From: Oasisia sp. SBJ-2009
Taxonomy: Eukaryota > Annelida > Polychaeta > Sabellida > Siboglinidae
Reading direction: 5' to 3'
Length of the DNA stretch: 64,000 nt
Assembly (NCBI GenBank): GCA_964017155.1
Contig: OZ024867.1
Span: forward strand, 22,912,020-22,976,019
Of the stretch, positions 1 through 11,600 are shown in pieces. The position numbers and the translations under genes were made by a program. Positions within the stretch are counted from its first letter, which is position 1. Every line of letters begins with the position of its first letter. The notes below the pieces were generated by a model. It saw only the letters and a program-made list of their open reading frames with translations, searched no databases and was not told where the DNA came from.

Positions 1-81
1 TGACACCTTTTCCTCGGCCCACAACCTTTGACCTCTGAACCCAGCCCTGTGCCCTCTGCAACAGTCTCGGTTACCCAGCTT

Positions 82-97
82 CCGTGAGGTGGCAGCA
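82..97 (+). promoter_or_regulatory. CTCF-like motif 1
   Basis: The motif CCGTGAGGTGGCAGCA is seen. Its last ten core positions (AGGTGGCAGC) fit the bilaterian CTCF core consensus AGRKGGCRSY exactly. The same 16-mer recurs at 364 and 543, on the same strand. Binding is inferred from the motif only. Confidence 0.4.
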
Positions 98-363
98 CTT
101 TTAAGCCCCTCAACTTCGCCTGGGGAAAATGTGGGTCTGCATTTTGAACCGCCAGGGCGGCCTTACCCCAGATTAGGGTAGAGATGCTGATTGGTTCTCA
201 GGCCAACTATGAAATAAAAATTAAAATAACAATATACTTTTACAAGATAATGATATCATATGAAAAGTATTCAACATTGAACTTATATTAACACAAAAAG
301 GAAGTAAAAATTCAAATTTACAGTTGTTTATAAAATAAGAATTACGGCAGGATTAACCAGTAT

Positions 364-379
364 CCGTGAGGTGGCAGCA
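364..379 (+). promoter_or_regulatory. CTCF-like motif 2
   Basis: Identical 16-mer to the copy at 82, at the end of the first 180-bp repeat unit. Motif evidence only. Confidence 0.4.
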
Positions 380-542
380 TTGTCTAGCCCCACATGGATA
401 GCATACAAATTAAATAAGGATACTTTTTGTATCAAATAATGCTGTATTATAACATAACTATTCAAAATTAAACTTATATTAACACAGACTAAATAGAAAT
501 ACAAATTTGCAGTTGTTTATAAAAAATAAATTACGGCAGTGT

Positions 543-558
543 CCGTGAGGTGGCAGCA
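543..558 (+). promoter_or_regulatory. CTCF-like motif 3
   Basis: Third identical copy of CCGTGAGGTGGCAGCA. It lies 79 bp upstream of a candidate 5' splice donor (GTCGG/GTAAGC, GT at 637), so it could sit at the promoter of an unseen + strand transcript. That promoter role is inference. Confidence 0.4.
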
Positions 559-975
559 TTGTATAGATCACGCGGATAAACAAACAAAAGCCGTCAAAGT
601 GACCAGACTGTAGTTCCGCAGCCGACCGACAGTCGGGTAAGCGAGACTACCTCTGCAACTAAGCTTAAACGTCGCCATTATATGACGTAACGTATTCACA
701 TAATCAACATATTTTATTAAAGTTTGCGGCACATCGCTGAGATTATATATGTGATATATTTACAAATGTTCGTATTTGGAATTAGTACTCAAAATATTCA
801 AAGTTAATTTCATTCGGTTTTATTACGGCTTAGCGAATATTGATATATGTTGTAATGAAATGTTTTTTAGAATTGTGTAGCAGAAATTTTTTTATGGTTT
901 GGCTGTGATTTGTTTTCAAATTAAATTGTCACAAGTGTCATTGTAATAAAACTCATAGCTATTACCAATTATTCG

Positions 976-988
976 CTAGGTGGCGCCA
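976..988 (+). promoter_or_regulatory. CTCF-like motif 4
   Basis: CTAGGTGGCGCCA is close to the classical insect CTCF core AGGTGGCGCCA. It is on the same strand as the three motifs upstream but is not the same 16-mer, so it is an independent occurrence. Confidence 0.4.
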
Positions 989-2574
989 GATAAATCCACC
1001 CATTGACGAATGTTTACTATTATAATGCATTTCAGACATATCGTAACGTTACAATTACTCAAACGAATTGTGTTCAGTGTTCAATTTATAATAATGAATA
1101 ATTATAGTTTGTGTACCTAGTAGATGTAGCGTGCTTATATGGCATGATAACATCGCTCTTCTAAGCCAACATCGCACTTAATAGAGCGATGTTTACGATA
1201 CGTTGATTATATTAAACGGCATAAACGTCAACCGTTTGGGTCTACAGTCATTTTTTCACATTAACGGCTTATTCAGAAAGTGGTCTTAAAGAGGAAAACC
1301 CTAGAAAAACCACAGATACCAACCATGAACGGAACCATATTGGCCAATGCAACCAATCAAAACTCAGCTTCTATTTGCACATTGGAAACATAACACGTAA
1401 CGGTGCCGACTGCTGGTTCAGCTGTCATAAGTAAGGAGAGCCAAGCGGTGCCTTAAGTGGATTTACAACGAAATCGCGAGAGCAATATGCTACGCTGTTC
1501 GTCGTGTGGAGATGGCTGTACCACCAGTACAGGGAAAGACAGTATCAGACAGACCACCACTAGATATGTACTAATATTTTTGGACAAAACACTTTGTTAA
1601 TTGTCGGAATACTAAAACACTGAAATGTGAATAGAATATATGGCAAATGTATGATGGTAGAAAAAGAAGGTTTCGTTGCTTTTAAAATAATAATTACTAG
1701 TATGTTATTGTTTTAGTTATTATTGTTAAAAACATCGCTTAGGTAATATAAGTTTGCATGCTCGCTGCACACGCAGGATGGTTAAAGAAATATTGTTTAT
1801 ACAAAACCGTAGTCGAAGGTTATATTTCAAGCGGTAACGTGATTGAATCAGCCGCCGTTAGGCCATACATTCGTTGCAACTTTTGTTTCTCCCGTTTCAT
1901 CGATTTCTTGCTACATCTGCAGGACAAACCAACACATGTTCTAACCTGCTAGAAATCATGAGTATCCAAATATGTTTACAAGAAAAGAGCGGGTATTTGA
2001 TTTGCTGCAATATATGTCGGCGACATCCGCAGCGTGCGCCGCTGACACGGCGTTTTCACCGCTCATTTTCGTTAAGTCACGTCTAATTTGTATAATTAGT
2101 TCATCGCAAAGAATACTAGGCTCTCGTTTTAGTGATATGAAATGTGTACTGTTTAACGTTGAGTGAACGACTCATAAATAAATAATAAAATAATAATAAT
2201 AAAACACTATATTTATATAGCGCCATAACCACACATTGATCTATGGCGCATAAACTATTTCGCGCGTGCGAATGCAGTAGGTAAGGTTTATAAATATTAT
2301 CGCGCACTAACGCGCCGACTAACGATTTTATGTAAAGCTAACTTGTATAGTGATTTTACGGTAACCGCATAGCCGCGGATGATATCGAGTTGCCGTCGAG
2401 ATCTGCGCGTTTTTGTTTTGTGAATTGTTTTCATCAATGGTGAGCAGGTGAGTTTGTATTGTGCCATAGTGTATGTATATGTTATTATATGTTATTATGT
2501 ATGTAAGACATGTGAGGAGAGGTTTGGCGGCTGTTGGTCGTCGTTTTCGTGGTTTGGTCGAACGTAAAAGACAG
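989..2574. other. AT-rich non-coding stretch
   Basis: No convincing gene or repeat was found. The open frames are short (70 codons or fewer), overlap one another and match nothing recognisable. Confidence 0.5.
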
Positions 2575-2634
2575 TATGCAGAGTTCACGCCGACCAAGTG
2601 GACTTATGCAGAGTTCACGCCGACCAAGTGGACT
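2575..2634 (+). repeat. Two perfect copies of a 30-bp tandem repeat
   Basis: Positions 2575-2604 and 2605-2634 are identical 30-mers (start TATGCAGAGTTC, end AAGTGGACT). No other copy was seen, so this looks like a recent slippage or unequal-exchange duplication. Confidence 0.9.
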
Positions 2635-2983
2635 CCGCTACGTCATTCTGTTTCTAATGCGGCGTAGTCTATACACTTTAGATGTTGGTGGAAGTTTTCT
2701 ATTAACTCTGTTAGGCCTATATCACCAAAGCGGTGACTTTTGTTGCCCTTTAAACGCGCACGTTGGCCAGGCGGGCGATAAAAACAGAACTACAATTAAC
2801 GTATACTTCGGACAGGATAGTTCACCCATCAATCTAGCTTAGATAGCATTTTGACTCAAGTTACGGCAACATACAGCGTAGTTTAAAGCGTTATACCTTC
2901 CTAGCCACAGTTACACGTGCACTGCTACTCAAGATGTTTGTGTTTTTCGACCATTAACTTTGCATACACATACACACACTTAT

Positions 2984-3202
<219 letters not shown>

Positions 3203-3599
3203 AAACATACACACACAATGACAGTGTCATATAGTATTATACTGTTTAGCCAACATACATCTTAGACATCGTTAAACAGCAACTGTGTTCATTATATATG
3301 TGATATTGTCCACTTGTCATGACAAACTACATACTAAAACGAAAAACACAAGATTGTAAAATATCATTACCTACTTGTCGTTTTGCAGAAGTCAATGCTC
3401 CCGAGTGACAACGTGCGACTGTGCGACAGTGTCGTGTCACTCGCTGCCTTGTGAAGTGTCATTGACTGGACTCAGTGGGAGTTTACGACATATGCGGAAA
3501 TAACCTTTCATTCGGGGGTTATGTCAAAACTACGCCGCCTGATGAGATTTTATACGGTTTCATGTACTCTGATTCAGTATGTAGCATAATAACTTTCGA

Positions 3600-3814
3600 T
3601 CTAGTATGTTTGTTCGTTTATGTATGTCTATGTATGTTTATGTGTGTGGCGTGTGTGCGCGCGAGTGTGTCCGAATGTGTGTGTAAGTATATATGGGTTG
3701 GTATGCATGATGTGTGATATGCGTATGTGTGCGTATATGTTCATACGTGTATTTATATATATATATATATATTATGTGTGTGTGTATATATATATATATT
3801 TATATGTGTCTATG

Positions 3815-3872
<58 letters not shown>

Positions 3873-3970
3873 TTAATATACATGCTTTGTGTATATTGAG
3901 TGTATGTATATATGTATTTATGTATGTATATATGTATGTGTGTTGGTATATGTGCATGTATATGTGTAGT
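3600..3970. repeat. Degenerate TG/TA-rich region with a (TA)n core
   Basis: TATG/TGTG-rich sequence surrounds AT tracts at 3753-3772, 3787-3799 and 3817-3867. Low complexity, no coding evidence. Confidence 0.85.
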
Positions 3971-5237
3971 TTATGTATATGTTTTCATAGTTTCTAATAC
4001 AAGAATTAATATATTTATGCAATATTACAAGCCAAAATGGGTTTATACTCTTAGAAATAGCGACAACTGATTCAGCAATCCGAACAAAACATTTACAAAT
4101 TTTAAATCATTTATTTACTTTCTAAACACATGGTACTGGTGACGCGCTATAGATCAGCACTGAGTTGAGCACGTTTAGTTTGACGTCTGGCATGTTCGTC
4201 AGGTTCACACATTCAACACAAGCCAGTCATCAAACTTCCTGCGAATATTTACAAACAAGTTTTCTTTACCAAACGTCCTGCTCTTAACAACATAAGAGGA
4301 GGAGTATGCAGCAACGGAAGAGCACCCAGAAGAACAGTAATCACACATAGGCCAACATAATCACAACCGTCGCCAAATAGTTCGGGGAGTACTAGTGTCT
4401 GTGCCGTCAGTGGTAGATGTTATGTGTCATAATAAGATCGGACCGTTCACGGAAGAGCGAAGCGTAAGGACGCAATGCTACAGTGATGACGTCATCGAAC
4501 ACGACGGACGTCAACAACGAGTAGCAAACTTCAGACGCGTTGTTTCTTTACAAGCAACTGTCTGCAATGGTACAACGCTCGATTGGGACATTATCGTAAA
4601 TAGGTCAACCCCTTAAACGTGAACCTTGACGTGTCGTTATACCACTACCGCACTATATGGACATTCCGAATATGATTTACACGTGGATGTTTTCGAGACC
4701 CGCAGTATCAATGGCAGGACACAGCTACTCTACCGCATCACACGTGATATATATTCGTCGTAACGATAAAGAGGACTGTTTGTTGCAAGTCGAGACACAC
4801 CCAACTACTACAATGTTGCGTTCGAAACGACTCGTATTTACCATAAACACCAGTTCGTGACCCCTACTTGAAACAGTTGCATAAATTCACCAGTCGTAAA
4901 CTGGGGCAGCGCGTGAACTTTGCTGATCACCAACTGGTGTTTAGCGCATGAACTAGGAGTGCTGAACGCAGCTTTACTCAGCTGGAGCGGATGTTGTTAA
5001 GAGAGACAAATGCGATACTCGCTACCAATGTGTGTGCATATTGCGTAACGTATCAGAAACGCTATATCAGGTTACGGTAAGTCCCCTCGGTAGCCTGGTG
5101 GACTAAACAATCAAAGAAAAAATCTGGTCGGATCAGTATGTCGACCTCGCGCTGCTTATCAGCGATTCAGTGCCGGAAACTTCTGTTCTCACCTCCGGTC
5201 AGCCTTTTCTTTTCACCCAACCACCAACCTTGAAAAA
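3971..5237. other. Non-coding stretch upstream of the DIRS element
   Basis: No gene recognised. The last part (about 4870-5237) may hold the 5' leader or a terminal repeat of the DIRS-type element that follows, but I could not match it to a 3' counterpart. Confidence 0.4.
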
Positions 5238-5700
5238 ATGGCTAACATTGAACAGTGGTCTGATGCCTTCTTAATCTTCATCGCTATCTACACCGATCAC
5301 TCTCCTGCAAACACACAAAGCATTCTGAAATATATGCAGATCATCCGCAACATGGCTACTTTCCCCCCCGAAGAGACCGTCCGGTGTCAAGCCGCCGCCT
5401 TTTCCAAAGGGCTACTGCTTCGCCTACTGCAGTTATGGGCGATGCACCAATGCAAAATGTGCCTTCTTGCACCGGTGCCCTTCCTGCAGCGGACAACATG
5501 CTTTGTTTCAGTGCCGAGGCAACGGTCCAGCATCCACATTCACACGACCTGCTGTCCCCTTCACGCGCCCCCCCCCCCCCCCACCCCCCCCCCCCATTCC
5601 CTTCAAACGACCTGCTTTCCCCGCCATCTCAGCTTCCAACCCCGGCCCACGCCGCTCGGCTCCTGCAGCTGCTACAGCAAGGTAGATATGATCCCTCGTT
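5238..5700 (+). pseudogene. DIRS gag-like remnant
   Basis: Three overlapping frames each carry part of a gag-like protein. The frame around 5400-5530 is rich in Cys and His, spaced like the zinc-knuckle end of DIRS gag proteins (ending SCSGQHALFQC). The + frame from 5238 supplies the upstream part. A poly-C tract at 5569-5595 lies over the frame changes and is a likely slippage site. Residual homology is weak, so the call rests mainly on position just before a clear DIRS reverse transcriptase. Confidence 0.5.
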
Positions 5701-7195
5701 GACGAACGACATTTGGCATGGTTTCACCTGTTTCCAAGGTGATCTCAGCGACCGGCCAGTGCCATGCAACCATCCATCACTCCTCGCCAACCTTCCAATA
5801 GCCACTGAAATGATAGCGCACGAATTAACCCTGGGTCGCATTGCTGGTCCATTCACGTTACCCCCATTTCCTGACTTCGTTATTTCTCCATCGTGGCTTA
5901 TCCCTAAGAAGGAACAGGGAAACTTTCGTTTGATTCACGATTTATCATTCCCCAAGGGTAACTCGGTCAATTTCGGTATACCACAGGAGTGCTGTTCTGT
6001 GGAGTATGAAGATTATGATTATTTCATTTCCTTACTTCCTTACGTCGGCAAAGGTTGCTTTATTTCCAAAGTTGACATTGAATCTGCGTTTCGCATAATT
6101 CCTATTCACCCCACGAACTACCATCTTTTGGGTTTTTCATTTGACGGAGATTATTACTTCGATAAATGTCTTCCCATGGGATGCTCCACTTCGTGCAAAA
6201 TCTTTGAGCAATTTAGCTGTGCCTTACAATGGATCTTGCAAACTCGATTTCACGTTACCCACATGAGTCACATTTTAGACGACTTCATTTTTCTTTCTCC
6301 ATCTCGCTCGCTATGCAACGTCTACTTGCAGCAATTCTTTTCTCTGGCTCATTGGTTGTCCATTCCAATCAAACGCAGTAAAACTGTCTTGCCTTCTACT
6401 TGTGTCATTGTGCATGGGATCTAAGTAGACACTGTGAATATGGAGGCCAAGCTTGCCCAAGACAAACTTGACTCTGCCATTTTGTTAGTTAAATCTTTCT
6501 GTCACCGCAAAAAGGTTACTTTGCTGAACTTACAGAAACTTCTGGGCACTTTAGCCTTTTGCTGTAAGGTGATCATTGCTGGTAGGCCATTTCTACGCCG
6601 GTTGTATGATCTCACCCAGGGGATAGTTAAGCCTCATTTTCATATCCGGCTAGACAGGGAAGCCCTGTTAGACTTAGCTGCATGGTCCCTGTTTCTTGAA
6701 CACTTTAATAGATCTTCACTTCTCATTAACGATCAGTGGATGTCATCAGAGAAGCTTCAGTTATTTACTGACGCTTCCGGTCTTGGGTTTGCAGGGGTTT
6801 TACAGGGGCAGTGGTTTCAGGGTCCCTGGCCCTTGTCGTGGCGTGAGGTAAACATCGCTATTAAGGAATTATTTCCCATTGTGCTGGCCTTATCATTATG
6901 GTCCCACTTGCTGAAAGACGGTAGACTGCTTGTTCTCTGTGATAATGCGGCAGTCGTCCATGTCATTAACAATCAAACAAGTAAAGACAAACATATCATG
7001 TCTCTTATTCGTAGATTGACAGTGTCAGTCATGCAAAACAACTTAATTTTGCGTGCTAAGCATGTTCCGGGAAAACACAACATTATTGCCGATGCACTAT
7101 CTCGGTTTCAGGACACTGCAGCACTTCGCAGGCAGTATGGCCTTGCGCCAGCACAGTCGGCCATCCCACCGGATCTACTGTCCTGGGCACTGTAA
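5384..7195 (+). pseudogene. DIRS reverse transcriptase-RNase H, broken by one in-frame stop
   Basis: The frame runs through one TAA at 6422-6424 and continues in the same phase. Reverse transcriptase: KVDIESAFR (first catalytic Asp), PMGCSTSCKIFE, and HILDDF at about 6271-6285, the LDD form of the catalytic motif found in DIRS elements. RNase H follows: LFTDASGLGFAG (Asp), KELFPIVLALSLW (Glu), LCDNAAVVHVINN (Asp), and a terminal HVPGKHNIIADALSR motif that closes many retroelement RNase H domains. The enzyme would copy element RNA into cDNA. Apart from the single stop the reading frame is well preserved, suggesting a modest age. Confidence 0.85.
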
Positions 7196-7203
7196 TTCAA
7201 CAG

Positions 7204-8089
7204 TTGCTAGATGCGTCATTATCCGCGGTTTCTTCAAAGGCTTATCAAAAAAGCGTAACTATGTTTCATCAGTTTTGTCACTCTGAACTTCACCTTCGCC
7301 ATTGGTTTCCAGCTAAAACACCTGCCATCGTTTCTTTTGTTGCATATTGTTTTCAGCAAGGGTATGCTGCTTCATCTATCATAACTTCGCTATCAGCCAT
7401 TTCATATGTCCATAAAATGCATAACTGTGTTGATCCCGCTGCATCTTTTGTAGTAAGAAAATTATTACATGGCACACAGAAATTGCGCTCAGCTATTGAT
7501 CAGCGCGCTCCAATTACCAAAGTTATTCTGCATCAATTGGTGCGTTCTACACCCCATGTTTCATCTTGTTATTACCACAACATTTTACTGTCGGCCATGT
7601 ATTTACTTGCATTTCATGCTTTGCTTCGAATAGGAGAAATTGCAGTGGCATCAACAGCGCACTGTGATACGGTTTTACAGGTGAGCCAGCTGGAACTAAC
7701 ATCTCATGATTGTACAGTGGTTTTTCATTCATACAAGCATTACCATGGCCCCCCTGTTACTCTAGCTATTTCGGCTCATCCAAATTCTGCATTCTGTCCC
7801 GTAATGACTATGCGTTCATATTTGACACTACGTGGCAAATCACAAGGCCCCCTTTTCATCTTTCCAGGTGGCACCTGTTAATAAATCTTTCTTCAGTAGT
7901 CAGCTACGAAAATCTTTGGCATGGGCGGGTCTGCCTACGTTAAGTTATAAGGGGCATAGCTTCTGCATTGGTGCTGCCACAACAGCGGCAATGCAAGGTG
8001 TTTCTGATGAAGATATCCAGCGGATGGGTCGCTGGAAGTCGCAAGCTTTTAGGAAATATATCCGTATTCTCATGTTCCACTTACAGTGA
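7204..8089 (+). pseudogene. DIRS tyrosine recombinase, frameshifted and missing its HxxR arginine
   Basis: An N-terminal SAM-like region (residues from SLSAVSSKAYQKSV) is followed by a catalytic domain with the box I arginine in HALLRIGEIA (about 7618-7647). A frameshift near 7850-7880 moves the rest into another frame, where GHSFCIGAATTA (from 7951) and GRWKSQAFRKYIR (Tyr codon 8057-8059) are read. In this family the first motif is normally HxxR; here the Arg position is Cys (TGC), which one C-to-T change of a CGC codon would give. The first codon is unclear because no ATG is well placed. Both lesions predict an inactive integrating enzyme. Confidence 0.8.
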
Positions 8090-8223
8090 CTCCCCCAATT
8101 TGTCTGTCGGTTCGCTATTCTTTTGTGGCGCCAAAGCTCAAACAATTCAGTTATTTTTACACACCATGTACACTGTCACAATGCTTGCATTCATGGTGGT
8201 AGGGATATGTGCGAGGCATCCTT

Positions 8224-8358
<135 letters not shown>

Positions 8359-8398
8359 TAGTCTCTGTTTACTGGATGTTTTCTGCTGAGGTGGGGCA

Positions 8399-8634
8399 TG
8401 TGATGTATTTACGGGTATGTTCGCTATGTTGAGCTACACAGTTGTGACACTAGATGTGGGACACTGTATATGAATATGCATGCTGATGAATATGCAGAAA
8501 GACGCGTGATGCCGGAGACTGGGAGCATGCGCGCGAGAGCTTGCAACTATGGCGTGTTAGAGCGGAGACCTGTACTTGACTGAATAAATCTAATCGAACT
8601 CAATCGACGTGTCTGTATCATTACATACACCACA
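8399..8634 (+). repeat. 5' LTR
   Basis: Starts TGTGATGT and ends ACACCACA. It contains an AATAAA hexamer (about 8583) that could serve as a poly(A) signal. It differs from the 3' LTR at one base. Confidence 0.95.
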
Positions 8635-8650
8635 AAACGGCGGGGGTAGC

Positions 8651-11600
8651 ATGGAAGATGGAACAGTCCACCGAGTGTTCTCGAAGGGGCGCGGGAAGGC
8701 GCAACGCCCCAGCAAACTGTGTTGGCGATGCGGGAACAGTGGACACAGTCCGGAGAACTGTCGTTTCCGGACAGTGGTGTGTCACCAATGCAAACGGATC
8801 GGACACATCAAGAAGCGATGCGACGCCGTAGCGGAGTGGAGAAGAGCGGCCGATCGAGCGAAATCGTCCAAGACCAACTCCACGGGCAAGTCGGCAGTGC
8901 ACCGGGTTCGTGACCGGACGGGTCATGACCTGACAGCGGGTGAAGACGACGGGCGGCCGTACGTCATCAATCACATGGACGTTTCATCGGGCAACGACGA
9001 CGCTGATAAGACTGGTCGCATTCGGGCGACAAGTGACAAACTGGACGGGAGAAAACAATTTGATGTTTCAGTGGACATTGACGGTAAGCGTGTTATTTTC
9101 GAGATAGACACAGCAGCCTCACTGTCCGTGGTTGGCGAGCGTATTTATCGCAGTCAACTCGCCAAATTCCCCTTAAGGCCTACTAAGGTGACCCTGCGAG
9201 CATACAACGGGGAAAACATTAGTTTACTGGGAGAAATCCAGGTCCCAGTGTTGTATGCCGGTCGGAGAGTAACGTTACCACTCATTGTGGTTAGGGGCGA
9301 TAAACCAGCTTTGTTTGGGAGGAACTGGCTCGGAACGATTAGGCTAGACTGGGGAAGGATCTTTGCCGTTAAAACAAACCCTGCACTCGACAGTTTGTTG
9401 ACGGAGTTTGCGACAATTTTCTCAGATAGTCCTGGGGAAATTAAGGGTTTCGAAGCAACCATCCAAGTAGCGGACGATGCCCAGCCTATCTTTAGGAAGG
9501 CATATCAAGTTCCCTTCGCAATTAGGGACAAAGTCAAGGCCCAGTTGCAGGCTGGCATTGACAAGGGCTTGTTTTCACCAGTGAAATCGAGTGAATGGGC
9601 TAGTCCACAGGTCACAGTTGTGAAACAGTCAGGTGATTTCAGGTTGTGTGGCGACTATAAAGTCACTGTAAATCAGGTTCTAGACAGTGATCAGTATCCT
9701 CTTCCTTCTGCACAAGACTTGTTTGCGCAGTTAAGTGGGGCAAGGTATTTTTCGAAAATAGATTTGACTGATGCTTTCCAGCAACTCAAGTTGAGTGAGC
9801 GATCCAAAGCTCTACTCACACTCAACACTTTGGTGGGTTTGTTGGAGTGTGAAAGGCTGCCTTTTGGCATCAAAACAGCTCCACAAATCTTCCAGAGGGT
9901 TATGGATGAGATGCTAAAGGGTGTTGACGGTGTGATGTGTTACATCGATGACATAATGATCTGCACCAAAACGGAAGCAGAACATTATGACGTTCTCCGT
10001 CAGGTGTTCCTGAGACTTCAGAAACACAATGTTCGTGCACGCCTGAACAAGTGTTGTTTCATACAGAGTAGCATTGACTACCTGGGACACACGATTGACT
10101 GTGAGGGAGTTCACCCTACACAGGACAAGATAGAAGCGTTGCTGCATGCACCTGTACCAACCAATGTGACAGAGTTGCAGTCATTCCTGGGGTTTGTGAA
10201 TTACTATGGGAGATTTTTCAGAAATCTATCAACCATCCTAAGCCCACTGAATGCTTTGTTGAGAAAGGACGCCACATGGAAGTGGACGGAAGAGTGTCAG
10301 TCCGCCTATGAGGCATGCAAGCATGGTATCTCAGAGGAGAGTTGTTTGACACACTTTGATGTAAAGAAGCCGATACGACTGGCTTGTGATGCTTCTTCCT
10401 ATGGGATAGGGGCGGTCTTATCACATGTCATGGCAGATGGCAGTGAACGTCCCATAGCCATGGCGTCTCGCACTCTGAGTAAAGCAGAGAGAGGCTACGC
10501 ACAAATAGAGAGGGAGGCACTATCCTTGATCTATGGGGTGAAGAAGTTCCATATGTATCTATATGGCAAATCTTTCACACTGGTGACAGATCACAAACCT
10601 CTGATGATGTTGTTCGGAGCTAAGACAGGGATTCCAACACTCGCCGCTGCTAGAATGCAACGATGGAGTTTGATCTTGTCAGCGTATGACTACAACATAG
10701 AGTATCGCAAATCAACGGATCATGCCAATGCGGATGCATTGTCGAGACTGCCAGATGCTTCGTCACAACCAGGTGACGAGATGCATGATTTTCCGATACA
10801 CCAGGTATCATTTGTAGATGAATTGCCGGTGCTAGCCAAAGATATCAGCGAGGCTACCAGGAAGGACCCCATTTTGTCGAAGGTGGTCGAATACACACAA
10901 AATGGATGGCCTAGCAAGGTGACAGATGACCAGTACATGCCTTTCTACAGGCGCAGAAGTGAACTTTCTGCAGATCAGGGTTGTCTGTTGTGGGGTTTGC
11001 GCGTGGTAATACCACTACGCTTCCGTAAACGTTTGCTCAATGAACTCCACGATGAACATCGTGGCATTGTGCGAATGAAAGGGTTGGCTAGGTGTTACCA
11101 GTGGTGGCCAGGGCTAGATGCTGACATCGAGGAAACAATCAGAGATTGTGAGACATGTCAGTCAGTGCGCAACCTGCCGGCAGAGGCACCCTTGCATCCA
11201 TGGGTATGGCCCACTCGAGTCTGGCAACGTGTGCATGTCGATTTTGCAGAAAAGGACAAACAGATGTTTCTAGTGATGATAGATGCACACTCAAAATGGG
11301 TGGAAGTGTTTCCAATGGCGTCCACAACTTCCACAAAGACAATCGAATGTCTTCGGTCTTGTTTCGCCGCATATGGGATTCCAGAACAACTTGTTTCTGA
11401 TAATGGCCCTCAGTTTACGTCGGACGAGTTCAAGCAGTTCGTTGATACAAACGGTATCAAACACACGCTTGTTCCAGCATACCATCCGAGTTCTAATGGC
11501 GCTGCAGAACGCTCAGTGCAAATTCTGAAACGTAGTTTGGAGAAACAGGTGTTCGAGGGGAAACATGGTTCCTTGAACAAGAGATTGGCTAACTTCCTGC

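Larger units (their letters stand above)
205..558 (+). repeat. Imperfect tandem duplication, about 180-bp unit, each ending in a CTCF-like motif
   Basis: Unit 1 (about 205-379) and unit 2 (about 385-558) share AT-rich blocks in the same order: a CTTATATTAACACA block, an ACAGTTGTTTATAAA/GCAGTTGTTTATAAA block, ATTACGGCAG, and then TCCGTGAGGTGGCAGCATTGT. The AT-rich parts have diverged but the final motif is identical in both, so the motif has drifted less than its surroundings. Confidence 0.7.
5238..8092 (+). mobile_element. DIRS-type (tyrosine-recombinase) retrotransposon, decayed
   Basis: Gene order is gag remnant, reverse transcriptase, RNase H, tyrosine recombinase, the layout of the DIRS/Ngaro order, which integrates with a recombinase and not a DDE integrase. 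Each module overlaps or abuts the next. Damage includes a frame-broken gag, a TAA stop between RT and RNase H, a frameshift inside the recombinase and loss of a key recombinase arginine. No methyltransferase-like domain was seen. The element ends are not defined; a (CA)n tract follows about 130 bp downstream. Confidence 0.85.
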
